Positions 26,794 to 46,508 are shown, counted from the first letter of the stretch. The stretch: 64,000 nucleotides of DNA from Corticium candelabrum (GCF_963422355.1 NC_085095.1:5495327-5559326), one strand, 5' to 3'. Notes: generated by a model not told the origin, from the letters alone. Numbers and translations: made by a program.

Positions 26794-29700
26794 ATGTCTG
26801 AACAACCGGGGAAATCAGATGTTGGAGCCATCGGCAACAAGTTTGAAGCCAACAAATTAATCGAAGAGCTGAAGGCTCAAGCGGCTGCTGTGAAAGACAC
26901 GTTTTGCGAGGGTGCCACTGAAGAAGATGTCGAGGATGCAGAGATGACGTACGTTGATCCCACCGACGGTACAGTTTACGAATGGGACGAACAGAAACGT
27001 GCATGGTTTCCAAAGGTAAGTACCGATTCCTCTTGTTCATCGTATGTAAAATCCGATAAATTTATAGTTTTCTAACTATTTTAAATTCTATATTTTTAAT
27101 TGAAATTTCCCACTTCTCAGTGGGAAAGTCTAATCTGGAAGTTATGTCCTTTTTAAATTAAACTAATGTAATTTATCTAAATCATCTTGCCATTAATTAA
27201 TTAATGTTCAAAGTCTAATGTAAATTGCACACAACTTTGCTAATTGACAACGTCTGTAAGAACAATTGATGTTTTGCTGACAATAGACTTTAGAATTTCC
27301 AGACTGTGTGTGTGCTCCATGTAATTGTTTCAAATGATCTGCTGCCATTTTAATGCATGTAGTTAGACATGGAAAGCACTTATTTTATAGATTATGATAT
27401 GATATGATATGTATACTATTTGTTTCACACCAATTGCAACATATAATGGTGTAGTTCAACTGATCAACAATTATGTTTCATACTGCTTTTTGGCATGAAT
27501 TAAATGTGATTTAGCAAGATTTAGATGATCGTGAAGTTCATCTTTGCATGAATTACAGATATAGTTTACTCAAGTAACTCATGCATGATTATTGAAATAT
27601 TTGAAGGGCATTCACTTGTCTCTGACACTCAGTCAATGTTCCTTGCTTGTGCGTTCTATTAGGTAGATGAAGGCTTTATTGCTCAGTATCAAGCCGGTTA
27701 CGGATTTACTTCGGAGGCTGAACAATGGGCAATAAAGGCTGCAGAGGAAGCAGCCGAGAGAGCAAAGAGGGGCAATACTGAAGATTCTAAGACCAAGCGG
27801 AAAGGTAAAACTGAAGAAGAAAGTGACAGTGCAAAAAAGAGAAAGGATGAAAACGATCAGGGTAATGAAATGTAACAGCTTAATTATTTCTGTATGAATA
27901 CACTTATTTTGTACTATTTGCTTATGGTACATTTCTTGTCTCTTTTTTATTTATTTATATATTTGTCTGGGTTTGTGTGTGTTTGCTTACTTTAGTCTCT
28001 CTTATTTTGTTTTTAATATTTACTGGCCCATCTATACATGAAAAATTTAATGGGCAAAGGCTTGAATGGTTATCAAGTAATACTGTTCAACTTTCGAAAA
28101 GTATGTATATTTATAAACCGATAAATGTAAGTTTAGGGGGAAAGTGTTCTGTGTGTACAGACATCTGTGAATCACTGTGGCTGTAGGTGTAGTATTTGAC
28201 AGGTGATAGTTTCAATGTGACCAAATAGTTAGATTCTATTGGTTATAGATTCTATTGGTTACTATGAGAACTAGTTCTTCCACAGTTAGCTTTTTATTCT
28301 GGAGTTTAAGCTATGGTTGGCAGGTGATAAAGCAGCTGACAGAGTGTAAGAGCCTAAACTTTCAATTATACTCGTGGTCACGTGACATGCGACCCGGACC
28401 AGTCACAAGTGCTTATTTAGGTAGTGTATATGACATGTTGTACAGCAGATGTGCAACAACTTTCAGGTAATATCCCACACTCACGTGACCATGGTGTAAA
28501 TTCTCCTCAGGCAATAACCGTGTCCCTTGTGCTTCTAAAAGCCATATAGCACGTTAATCATCCAATAACTTGTACTTATATTGCTAGCAGGTGCTTCAAA
28601 AAATGGATAGTATTCAGTATTCGTTTGTTTTATTTACTGCTCTTTAGTATTGTACCTTAAAACGGTTATCTCTTTTCCTCTAAAGATCACATTACCATTT
28701 CAATCCACGTTTGGTTGTTTTTGAAACATTGTAAATAGATACATTGCATGTCTTGGCTGCAATAATGATCACCATCAATTGATTGCTGTTTGTAGTATTT
28801 CTCTCTTTCTATCTTGTAGTCAATTACTTGTTATTTAATTAAAGTTGTTTAGGGTGGTTTGACATTGAGGATGACAAAAACACTAACGTCTATGTATCCA
28901 ATCTTCCAACCAATACCACTGACGAAGAGTTTTTTGAGCTGATGTCTAAGTGTGGCATAATAATGGAAGATCCAGAAAAAAGTCAGCATGAACGTGATGT
29001 ACCAACACTGCATGATTGATTAGTTTATATTTATTTGCTTGTGTTTAGAGGAGCCAAAAATCAAATTGTACAGAGATGATGAAGGTTATCTGAAGGGTGA
29101 TGGGCGTTGCTGCTACCTGAAGGTTGGTTACTCTATGGTTTCAATTAGTGAGTGTGACTCAACTGAGACCATTGGTTTGATTTTGGTGTATTTGCTTTTT
29201 GCAGCGTGAGTCAGTTCAGCTGGCATTGCAGTTGCTCGACAAAAGCAAATTCAAAAACAGTATAATAACTGTGGAAAAGGTGGGTAGCAAAATGCGTAGT
29301 GTTGACATGTAGTTATACAAACATGCATGGTATGTGTCTCACCTGTTGCCAACTTGAGCTAGTTTTGTCTCTGTTTTTGTTGTTATAATGGTTATGATAG
29401 ATGTCAACTGCCTAGTTGTCAATTGTGTTGGACACTCTTTGTGATTGTTCAGGCTGTGTTTCAAATGAAAGGTAACTACAATCCTGGGCTGAAGAAGAAA
29501 AAGAAAGGAAAGAAGAAGAGCAAGCAGTCGGCACAGGAAAAGTAAGCAATGCCATTGGTATTACCGACAACACATGTGGATCAATTGAATTCTGAATATG
29601 TGTAGGTTACTTGGCTGGAAAGAACATCCAGATAGACGACCCAAACATGAGCAAGTTGTAGTCTTGAAGCACATGTTTGATTCAAAAGAATTTGATGTAT

Positions 29701-30602
29701 GTTAACTATCAGTATCATTCATTTTCAAAGCTATACACCCAGTTGTACATACAGTATATATAAATCAGTTGTTGTTTATGGCCTGATTTGATTGATGAAT
29801 TTATGTGTATTAATAATGGTTTGCAGGACAACCCAGTAGGAATCATTGAAATTCGTGATGAAGTTCGAACTGAATGCGAAAAGTTTGGCAAAGTCAAGAA
29901 AGTTATGGTGTTTGATGTGAGAGTAAATTGGGTGTTTTCATTATATAAACTAATGCAAGCATTGATTCACACAGAGAAACTTTGATGGTGTTATATCAGT
30001 TGCCTTTGAGACTCCTGAGATGGCAGATTTGTGCCTTGAAGTAATGACAACTGTAGATACTTTATGACATTTTCCATCACTCTGTGCTGATTCATCTGTT
30101 AGCTGTGTGCCTGTTGGCATTTGTGTTTGTCTGCTTAGTTTCTGTCTGTCTGAATCTGCCCATTGTCTGTCTTTGTGTCAATCCATTATTGTCAATACTG
30201 TTTGTTTGTTTGTTTGTTTGTTTGCTTGCTTGCTTGCTTGCTTGCTTGTCAGCTGTTGTCTTGTGTCAATACCATTTGTCAAACTGGGTTTGTTTGTTTG
30301 TTTGTTTGTTTGTTTTTTGCTTGCTTACCTGCTTGCTTGGATCTCAGCTGTTGTTTGCCTTGTTTCAATACCGTTTGTCAATACTGGGTTTGTTTGTTTG
30401 TTTGCTTGCTTGTTTGTTTGCTTGCTGTTTGCTTGCTTGCTTCTCAGCTCCTTGTTCGTCTTGTGTCAATACCATTTGTCAAACTGGGTTTGTTTGTGTG
30501 TTTGTTCGCTTGCTTGCTTGCTTGCTTGTGTCCATCTCAGCTGTTGTTCGTCTTGTGTCAATACCGTTTGTCAATACTGGGTTTGTTTGTCTGTTTGTTT
30601 GT

Positions 30603-30644
<42 letters not shown>

Positions 30645-30955
30645 CTCAGCTGTTATTTGTCTTGTGTCAATACCATTTGTCAATACTTGGTTTGTTTAGT
30701 TTGTTTGTTTGTTTGTTTGTTTGTTTGCTTGCTTGCTTGCTTGCTTGCTTGCTTCTCAGCTGTTTGTCTTGTGTCAATACTATTTGTCAATACTAGGTTT
30801 GTTTGTTTGTTTTGTTTGTTTGTTTGCTTGCTTGCTTGCTTGCTTGCTTCTCAGCTCCTTGTTTGTTTTGTGTCAATACAATTTGTCAATACTGGGTTTG
30901 TTTGTTTCTTTGTTTCTTTGTTTCTTTGTTTTGATCTTTGTTTCCTTGTTTGTTG

Positions 30956-30987
<32 letters not shown>

Positions 30988-31171
30988 CTCAGCTTACCAG
31001 ACGGTTAGCTAATGCATTTGTTGGCTCTAGACAATGAATGGTCGCTGGTTTGGAGGTAGACAGATTACAGCTGAAATCTGGGACGGCAAGACTAATTTCC
31101 ACGTAGAAGAGACTGATAAGGAAAGAAAGGAACGATTGAAGGAATGGGGAAATTATCTAAGCAAAAGCTAA
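26794..31171 (+). CDS. HTATSF1: HTATSF1 / CUS2 splicing factor
   Basis: A nuclear U2 snRNP-associated factor; in known homologues the C-terminal UHM binds SF3B1. Exons: 26794-27015, 27663-27861, 28853-28981, 29049-29122, 29205-29279, 29453-29541, 29606-29696, 29827-29916, 29975-30040, 31031-31171; the sum is 954 nt (317 aa) with consistent phases. Seen: N-terminal block TYVDPTDGTVYEWDEQKRAWFP and FIAQYQAGYGF typical of the family, RRM1 from VYVSNLPTN through GYLKGDGRCCYLK, a Lys-rich linker with GLKKKKKGKKK, KLLGWKE, and RRM2/UHM with VVVLKHMF, GIIEIRDEVRTECEKFG, FDGVISVAFE and the UHM signature RWFGGR. The long acidic C-terminal tail of human HTATSF1 is absent; the protein ends at NYLSKS, as in the short yeast-like form. 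Intron 9 holds a large minisatellite. Confidence 0.95.
30195..31000 (+). repeat. minisatellite of compound (TTTG)n(CTTG)n units in HTATSF1 intron 9
   Basis: About eight units of 90-110 bp. Each has the core TCAGCTGTTGT...TTGTGTCAATACC, TTTGTCAATACTGGG, then a (TTTG)n block and a (CTTG)n block. Unit cores begin near 30250, 30345, 30445, 30537, 30646, 30755, 30852 and 30989. Long ORFs in all frames here are translations of this repeat, not genes. Confidence 0.9.
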
Positions 31172-31242
31172 ACTTACATAAATTTTTGGAATGAGCGTTG
31201 CATGTACATATCACGTGACGTATGCACATCCGGGTGTTCGTA

Positions 31243-38570
<7,328 letters not shown>

Positions 38571-39162
38571 GAATGAGTATGTAACATCACATGTTTATGA
38601 TGTCAAATTATATGTATGTACTGGTATAGACAATGAAATAATGGCAAACCAGATAGAAATGACTTTATTAATTAAGTTAGCTGTTAGTGACCATTTTCTT
38701 GAAATGTTGCTTGAAGATAAATTTTGTGGAATTAGCCGCTCCTGTTGCATTATTCATTCAAACACGCCCATAATGAATACCCAAGAAGACGACAACGGGT
38801 GTCTACGAAGGTAAGGTGACTTGGAGAGTGTCAGTAACTTTGCAAGCACACTTGCATGCAAGCTTGCAGTATGTATAGTAACCACCCTTGTGCAGTTGTC
38901 ACCACACAAGGAGGGTTGTCACACCACACGGGGAGACACCACCACACAAACGAGATAGATACCTGTACCCGTAGCTTTCAGTTCAGCAAAAATATAACTC
39001 ATATTCTGCACAGTTAGTTATGTAGCAATTCATACGTGGATAGTCGTAGATTGATTTCATGTTCACTGCCAACAAACTTTGTCCGACTGCATGCTCGTGC
39101 AGTGCATGCACACCACACTGTCAGCAGTGAATGCAACAAGTGTACTGACAGTCTGTGCTATG
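38571..39162. other. convergent intergenic region, NFRKB / F-box gene
   Basis: It contains the 3' ends of the two convergent genes and a small cluster of related CCACACAAGGAGGGT / CACCACAC repeats (38882-38950). No exon was recognised. Confidence 0.5.
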
Positions 39163-41868
39163 CTATTGGTCATCCACTTCCATTGCATCGTCTACCACAA
39201 CTGTGTTGGACAGAGACACTTCAACCGGAGCCGATGGAAACTCTACATCTGATTCATGCCTTTGTATCATAAACATGCCACTTCCATCCACTCTGTAGTT
39301 GCCATTCGTCTCCAATGTACATTTGTCTAAATGGATTTTCTTGAGAAAGCGCAGTTGATGAGATGCACCACATAACCTTGCGACACTCACTACAGCTCCA
39401 GTTAGAGTGAGCTCTACTAATCTCGGACAGTATAGCTCAAGAATACGAGAAAGGAAACGAGCACTATTGGATACCAAGTGTAATGTACGAAGAGAGTGTA
39501 TGGCTACACTACGACTTGTCACTTTCAGCTGATGCAGTTTCTCAACTTTCAAAGTTAGAGTCGACAAATGTGGACAACCTAGAAGGCTGAGAATATGCAA
39601 CTTTGGACAACTGACCGTCAGTTGTGTCATGTTGAGAACCTGCTCGACGAGGAGGCTCTCGACACGGTCAAAGGCAAGCATCATCTCGGAAACTCTTGCC
39701 AGACCACTAATCTTCAGTTCCTTCATATGAGACGAGGCGAGTTGTAGTATGTCGTGACGTGTTTGTAGTGAAAGTTTTGGCAGACTGCACAAATGTAAAA
39801 CAGTAATCTGTGATTCGGAATGCAAAACAACATCTGACAACCGTCTAAGACCGTTCAGTTCCAGAAAGGTCACTGTAACAGGAATCACAATAGATGTGAG
39901 ACGGTTTGATCCTTCAACAGTTAGCTCGCACAGACGCGAACAATTTCGAGTAATCTCACTCATGCGTTCATTGCCCAACTCTCTACATCGTGTTACTCGT
40001 AACTGATGCAGGTTTGGACAGTTCACCTCTAAAGTACTAGCAGCACTAGCCATGATGCTATCCAACTCAAGACTTGTCAACTGATCACTTGTCAGGTGGA
40101 GATTACTGAAAGATGATCCATCAGTATAAAACACTTCCAAACTTTCACAATTGATGTTTACTTCAGACACATCACTACAATAGAGCACCGATATTTGTTT
40201 CAAGTTAGGACAGTGTTGAACGTCAAGAAAATTAAATCTTGTGGCTGCAATAATCTCTAGTGTCTCAAGACTTGACCAACCATTCACACGTAATTCCTTG
40301 AAAAAGAACGAATCTGTGACTGTCAGTTTGCAAAGTGATGTAATGTTGCCACCAAGAAGAGACAATGCTTTTCCAGACACGTTAGGTACATGACTTATTC
40401 GAAGATCCACAAGGTTCGGAGCACCCAAATTGGGTGAAACGGCACTCTTCACCGGAGAGTGACTGCTTGTCTTCTTGACACTACTTCCATATAAAATGCC
40501 TTCAATCAGCTGCTCTTCATTTATATCACTACAGTTATGAAGTATCAGTTGACAGAGAGATGGCGACAAAAACGATACAAAAGGAAGGTCGACCACACTC
40601 TCTAGACTTAGCGATGTAATGCACTGAGAAGAGTATGTGAAATCTGTAAGTGTCATTCCTCCACAGTACAGTGTCGTCACAGATTGCATCATAGAAACTA
40701 ATCTTTCAAGGTCCTCTTTACTGAACTGTTTACAACTTCGGATGTTTAACGTCTCAAGTCCTGAATGTTGCTGTATAAGAGACTCCAGCACAGCAACAGG
40801 CATTCGAGACGATGCAGCCACATTAAGTTCGGTAAGTTTGGAACAATTGAAACTCAAATTGTCTAGTCTTGGCAAAGCAGACAGATCAAGACTCGATATC
40901 TCCTTTGATATACAAGTGAATTTCTTCAATGAACTACAATTCGATAGCAAAACAGACGTCAAATTTGAGCATTCGGCTGTGAATTCCTCGAGAGCTGTGC
41001 AATTTTGACAACAGATGAGTTTCAAATCAACAAGATTCTGAAGCTGTACACTTTCCAATAGATCACATCCAGTCAGATCTAGCATCTTCAATTCTGTTAG
41101 TCCATCTGCCACCTCCTCCATAGTAAACTGGGCCAAAGTCGATCCAGCTAGACAGAGCTCTTCTACTGAAGGACAATTAGCGCACAAAGTCCTAACGCTT
41201 TCCTCTTCAAATTTCATATTCTTAATTGTAATCTTCGCCAAACGTTCGAGTTTACCTTGCTGGTGACGAGTCAAGCGAAGGTATCGGACGTTGTAGCACC
41301 GATTCAAGTAGAGTTCCTCTAACGTCTTGGCATGCGCATTGACAACCTCCTCGACGCCAGAGGTGCCCGCAAAAGTCGAGCCACTGACTTTGACTGCTTT
41401 CACATCATCACACTCGCTTGCAATTCGGCGGAGAGACGCGTTACCCAGCTTTCCAACATTCTTCATCTGAAAAGTGTGAAGGCGAGGACACACGGCCAGT
41501 ATCTCGACAAACTGCTCGTCATTCAAACTCACATCGAGGCGTAGAACCCGAGCGTTCGGGCAGCGTTTCGTAATTTCGAGCACACGCTGAAACGACGCGG
41601 TGATGCAACGAGAAAAATCGAGGTCCCAAAGCTGAAGCCAAAGACGCAAATCACTGCAAAAGGCATGCATTTTGGTACATGTCTGTGCTATGTGAATAAG
41701 GTCCCTCCATCCAAGAAATGAAAAAATTGCGAATAGAAGTTCATCGGGAAAGATTTCAGTTACAGAGTAGTGTTCACACCAGCCTTCTTCTTCGTCGAAT
41801 TCTTCCTTGTCTTCGCCGGGGTGGCTCGTAAAGCGGTTAAGACTTCCTGGACGAGTCACCGCATCCAT
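39163..41868 (-). CDS. intronless F-box / leucine-rich-repeat protein, 901 aa
   Basis: The F-box lies at about residues 36-82 (EIFPDELLFAIFSFLGWRDL, then TCTKMHAFCSDLRLWLQLWD), followed by some 750 residues of irregular LRRs (CPNARVLRLDVS, CPSVEELCLAGS, LKMLDLTGCDLLESV, CPNLHQLRVTRC, CPKLHILSLLGCPHL) and an acidic C-terminal tail (VVVDDAMEVDDQ). F-box/LRR proteins are substrate receptors of SCF ubiquitin ligases, so it likely binds SKP1 through the F-box; the target is unknown. In length and in its many short CPxLxxLxLxxC repeats it resembles the large plant SLOMO-like FBXL proteins more than standard animal FBXL proteins; this is a recollection-based impression. It is a single exon in a neighbourhood where all other genes have 6-20 introns. 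Confidence 0.9.
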   Translation of the reverse strand: MDAVTRPGSLNRFTSHPGEDKEEFDEEEGWCEHYSVTEIFPDELLFAIFSFLGWRDLIHIAQTCTKMHAFCSDLRLWLQLWDLDFSRCITASFQRVLEITKRCPNARVLRLDVSLNDEQFVEILAVCPRLHTFQMKNVGKLGNASLRRIASECDDVKAVKVSGSTFAGTSGVEEVVNAHAKTLEELYLNRCYNVRYLRLTRHQQGKLERLAKITIKNMKFEEESVRTLCANCPSVEELCLAGSTLAQFTMEEVADGLTELKMLDLTGCDLLESVQLQNLVDLKLICCQNCTALEEFTAECSNLTSVLLSNCSSLKKFTCISKEISSLDLSALPRLDNLSFNCSKLTELNVAASSRMPVAVLESLIQQHSGLETLNIRSCKQFSKEDLERLVSMMQSVTTLYCGGMTLTDFTYSSQCITSLSLESVVDLPFVSFLSPSLCQLILHNCSDINEEQLIEGILYGSSVKKTSSHSPVKSAVSPNLGAPNLVDLRISHVPNVSGKALSLLGGNITSLCKLTVTDSFFFKELRVNGWSSLETLEIIAATRFNFLDVQHCPNLKQISVLYCSDVSEVNINCESLEVFYTDGSSFSNLHLTSDQLTSLELDSIMASAASTLEVNCPNLHQLRVTRCRELGNERMSEITRNCSRLCELTVEGSNRLTSIVIPVTVTFLELNGLRRLSDVVLHSESQITVLHLCSLPKLSLQTRHDILQLASSHMKELKISGLARVSEMMLAFDRVESLLVEQVLNMTQLTVSCPKLHILSLLGCPHLSTLTLKVEKLHQLKVTSRSVAIHSLRTLHLVSNSARFLSRILELYCPRLVELTLTGAVVSVARLCGASHQLRFLKKIHLDKCTLETNGNYRVDGSGMFMIQRHESDVEFPSAPVEVSLSNTVVVDDAMEVDDQ

Positions 41869-41898
41869 CTTTACAACGTCCCGGATGTAAATTAGGCA
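41869..41898. promoter_or_regulatory. 30-bp divergent start-to-start interval, F-box gene / TUBE1
   Basis: The minus-strand start codon at 41868 and the plus-strand start codon at 41899 are separated by 30 bp. Promoters and 5' UTRs must overlap each other's coding sequence or UTR. Confidence 0.7.
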
Positions 41899-42992
41899 AT
41901 GACCCAGTCTATCGTGGTGCAGAGTAAGCGCTCATGTTTAACAGATATACTGCAAGCTGTGTGATTGTCTTGGCTGATATTTATCTAGTTGGCCAATGTG
42001 GCAATCAGGTAGGATTATCCAATGTTCGAGAAATGACTTTCTATGACACTAGAGATGTGACAAGAAATTTATTGCAGATTGGCAGTAGATTCTGGGATTT
42101 GGCTCTAAGAGAGCATGCCTCCGTCAATAAAGTGATGAACTGAATTATTTATTGCTCTATGGTTTAATTAATAACATTTATTGATATTCATTGATTTGAA
42201 TAGAAGGGAGTTTTTGATGAACCACTGAGCAGTTTCTTCAGAAACGTTGACACTAGGTACGATTCGATATTGAGTGAGTCTTTCTTTGTGATCAGATGGG
42301 CTTGTTATTTGAATTAATTAAGGTATTCGGAACCTGTCAATATTGCAGTAGGAAGTGGAGACGGGAAAATCAAATCTCTGCGAGCAAGAGTACGTGTACA
42401 TGGACAAACAAACAGACAGACAGACAACAGGTGTGTGTCTGCCTCTGTGCATGCAAGCAGACATCTTATTGTATTAGGCAGTTCTCATTGACATGGAGGA
42501 GGGCGTAGTCAGTGAAGTTATGAGGGGACCGATGAGAGATGTGTTTGACTCTCAGCAACTGTTAACAGACGTTTCAGGATCTGGGAACAACTGGTAGGTT
42601 ATGTCTCGTGCAAATCCTTTATACCAAACTTTAATTTCAACAATTATGGTGGCATCACACGTACAGGGCAGTTGGTAACAGATTTTATGGACAGAAGTTT
42701 AGGGAACAGATAATGGATATTGTGAGAAAGCAAGCAGAACAATGCGACTGTCTGCAGTGCTTTTTTCTTCTTCATTCTATGGGAGGAGGTATCACTTTTT
42801 CAGATGTCGGGTCTCTCGTTTTATCTATACCTACATGTGGGCATTAATCTAGGCACTGGCTCTGGTGTTGGTACCGCAATACTGGATCTACTAAAGGAAG
42901 AGTATCCTGAGATCTACAGGTAATCCATGAATACATCATTTGTAGCATGAGTTATGCAGGTGCATATTTTCTGTGACACGCGCGTGCACGCG

Positions 42993-43051
<59 letters not shown>

Positions 43052-45830
43052 CACCCGCATATACCACACAAACATATTATGAGTGTTCACGATTAACTGC
43101 AGACTGACTTATGCAGTCAGACCTCGTTATTCTCACCACATTTGTCCCACTGGTCTCCGTCAGACTAACTTGACTTTCGGATTATTGGTAACAAATACAG
43201 TGACCTATGTATATTGATTTCACGTGTAGTGTACCTTCCTCAGAAAGTGAGGGTGTCAGATTATCGGGTGTCGGAATAATTAGGTCTGACTGTATTGTGA
43301 CAGCACATCTTCTGTTAACAATTAACACAGACACTGTTGTTTTCAGTTTGTGAAGCTCAAGGGGCCAAAGTATTTCATGTTTAGGACTTATTGATACCTG
43401 TGGTCTTCTATTGATTAGTGACACTGCCACTGCCACTTCCACATTTCAAGCCAAACATCAACCTCTTGTACATAATACCATGCAGTATATAGAATCTCTT
43501 CCCTCCGCTAGTCTTGTGCTGCCAATTAAATGTAGATTGCGGTGCAAATCGTGGTGCAATGAGACAAAACACAGATTCTTACAACAAGCTACCAAGTCTC
43601 CTTTTATAGAGAATACAAAACCAGTTTATTGAATTTGGAAGTATAATTTATGGCCTGGGCAATCCCACAAAGTTATTTATTTTGTTAGGAGTAATATACT
43701 GTGTATATTAATCTATTAATAATCAAAGTTATCTATTACACAAAATTGTTTTGATACTCCATCTTGATTAATAGACTTCCTATTTATATGTATTATTCAC
43801 GTTTCCTTGCATTGTGTTTTAATGTCTCCATTCAATAAATTTTAATGTATTTAATAAATAGTTAATTGCAAAGCTCTCATCCATGTTGACTTGCATTATT
43901 TTAACCACATAATAATTAATTTCCGGAATTACTGTATGCACTTTACTTATTCATTCTACTGTATAGTAGTCTCATATGAAAATTGATGTTTATGAATGCA
44001 GATTCGCTATCGCAGTCTACCCTTCTGCTGATGACGACGTAATCACATCACCTTACAACAGGTACCTCGACTAATAACAATAGTGTTCTCAACATGCAAT
44101 TTATTTACTGCTCTTATGCAGTGTACTAGCAATGCACGAGCTGACGGAAAAGGCAGACTGTGTCTTGCCAATAGAGAATCAGGTACAGTGAAACAGAGTA
44201 CATCACTTGCTGAGCGAGACAAACAATGCAATATCAATAAAGTTCTAATAGTATTGTCATTGTACTTCAATTAAATGGCAGTTGTTTGACAGGAGCGCAT
44301 GCACCAGTTTTATGGCTGTTGGGTGTGTTTTCATTAAGATTTTTAAAATTAAGAATTTTGAATTTTTTGTAATACATCTCATTTAATACATACTTGAACT
44401 CTACGAATTTGTTCGCATGTATACAACTTTGAGGAGTGCTGGTTGTACTGGATGAGATCTAATCGATACATTTTGTGAATTGAAAAGTTGATACTAATAG
44501 AATAAAAATCTAATAAACACACGCACGGATTTCTGAGCATACAGCTCCTGTCAAACAAGTGATTTTATTATGACCAGAGGTGCCATGTTAACCTGTTGTC
44601 AAGAGTATCACTGATTTTATTTATGGTATTGTATAGGCCCTAGTAGATTTAGTAATGACCATCAACAAGGCAGCTGCACTCAAGAGTGACAGATCAAGAG
44701 TGACGTTGTCTTCTCTAAGTCACGAGATGAAGCGCCACTCTTCGGTCACATCGGGGCACGGCGGCATAAGCAAAGACGAAAAGCCGTTTGATGCAATGAA
44801 CAACATAGTCGCTCATCTCCTGCTAAACATGACAAGGTATATGTATGCCGATGGTGCATGACAAATAACAACTGATGTGTGCTATTTTGTAGCTCTTCGA
44901 GGTTTGAAGGATCACTGAATGTTGACTTGAACGAGATAACTATGAACCTAGTGCCATTTCCACGACTTCACTACATTGTATCAAGCCTGAGTCCTCTCTA
45001 CTGGCTCGCAGACGTCAAGCTCGCTCCCCGGAGGTATCACACTCCATGACTTACTAGCTAGACACACGGGTAGGCAAGAAACAGAGAGACAGAAAGACAG
45101 AAAGACACGTAACAGTCGAGTAGCAAACCAATCAATAACACTGTCACTGTCATTTACTTGAATTCTGCATTTCAAGGATGGATCAGGTATTTACTGATGC
45201 CTTTGCCCGTGATCATCAACTGATACGAGCCGACCCCAGACACAGCCTGTAATAACTCACTGTCGCTATAATTTCAACCTGTTGCTCACTGTTGTTTTCA
45301 GCTATCTAGCATGTGCACTGCTGTTGCGAGGTAAAGTATCCATGTCCGACATCAGAAGAAACATAGACAGGTCAACATGTGCTCGCATGCCAGCAGCACT
45401 AATACGTAATCATCAAATGATGACATATTTGCAGACTCAGACCGTCGCTGAAATTTGTCCATTGGAACCAACATGGCTGGAAAACCGGTTTGTGTTCGGT
45501 CCCACCTGTTGGTCATCTCTACTCCCTCCTTAGCCTCGCAAACAACACATGCATCAAAAGCACATTTACAGACATTCGAACGGGATTCGTCAAGCTCTAC
45601 AGACGAAAAGTACAAAATCACTCAAAACAATCTCTGGCATCAAACATTGACAAAAATCTGTTTGCATGTTGCAGGCACATCTCCACCACTACACGCAAGT
45701 CGATGGTATGGAACTGGATCAGTTTCAGGACAGTCTTGAAAGTCTTAGCTCACTAATATGCGACTATGAGAGTCTCGACTCGCAACGAGACAAACAACCA
45801 GAAACGCCGCCACAACTTCGTGTTGCATGA
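41899..45830 (+). CDS. TUBE1: epsilon-tubulin
   Basis: A centriolar tubulin needed for triplet microtubules of centrioles and basal bodies. Exons begin at 41899 (MTQSIVVQ), 41988 (IGQCGNQ), 42079 ([14 protein letters not shown]), 42206 ([17 protein letters not shown]), 42324, 42479 ([29 protein letters not shown]), 42667 ([15 protein letters not shown]), 42855 (GTGSGVGT), 44002 ([12 protein letters not shown]), 44121 (CVLPIENQ), 44637 ([18 protein letters not shown]), 44893 ([20 protein letters not shown]), 45178 ([17 protein letters not shown]), 45301, 45436 ([20 protein letters not shown]) and 45675 ([16 protein letters not shown]); stop 45828-45830. The tubulin GTP-binding signature GGTGSGVGT is split by an intron. 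The epsilon-specific insertions and C-terminus match, separating it from alpha, beta, gamma and delta types. Its presence implies an organism with triplet-type centrioles. Confidence 0.97.
42975..43051. repeat. alternating CG/CA purine-pyrimidine tract in a TUBE1 intron
   Basis: CGCGCGTGCACGCGCGCGCG followed by about 25 CA units. Alternating (CG)n with (CA)n is the sequence type most prone to form Z-DNA. Confidence 0.95.
43114..43292. mobile_element. about 180-bp TIR element, pogo/Tigger-like termini
   Basis: The left end CAGTCAGACCTCGTTATTC and the reverse complement of the right end (CAGTCAGACCTAATTATTC) match. TA follows the right end. The termini resemble the 54323-54760 element (CAGTCAAACCTCCC). 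It has no coding content and lies in the large TUBE1 intron. Confidence 0.75.
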
Positions 45831-46049
45831 CACATCGTGTGGCATCACGTAAATACAACACAATCCAACGTGATGACAGAAACCAGTGTACTCTTTCAAA
45901 TTCTAAAACCGGAGAGTTGTAAGTACTTTATCAGGATGCCTCAACTAGCAACATACTATCGTTTCTAATCAACTACTTTGCATTCGAAACAATCTTAGAA
46001 AGTCACAACCTGATTACTTGATTAGACGATCGTTGTGATTTAGCAATGT

Positions 46050-46434
46050 TTAGTACGATTCTTGAGTGAAATAGCGTCCAAGAGCTAAGCGGTCTCTCAC
46101 TATCTTGTAGGTTGGATAGTAATTCAGTAGTACGAGGACGGACACTGAAACTGCTTGTTGCCATGCAGTTGCGCGTGCTAACAAGACGAGTTCATAGAGT
46201 AGAGCTGCTGACTGGATTACCAACAGACAATTCAGAATCATTGTTGGCTCATTGAACACAAACTATACAAAGAAAAATCACAATGGAAGGCCCGGCATAT
46301 TAATGTCACCCAGACTGTTTGTTGATCCTGTGTTCCTAACATTAGCATTCCGTGTTTAGCCGCAGCCTACAACTCCAAGAGAGTCTTACAAGGTAAGTGA
46401 AGAACAGTACTTACTCAGGCAGGTCATTCCATAC

Positions 46435-46508
<74 letters not shown>

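Noticed and set aside
30084-31037. 317-aa and other ORFs rich in Leu/Ala/Cys (LACLLACLL)
   Set aside because: They translate the (TTTG)n(CTTG)n minisatellite and are open in all three frames; the segment is an intron between two well-supported HTATSF1 exons.
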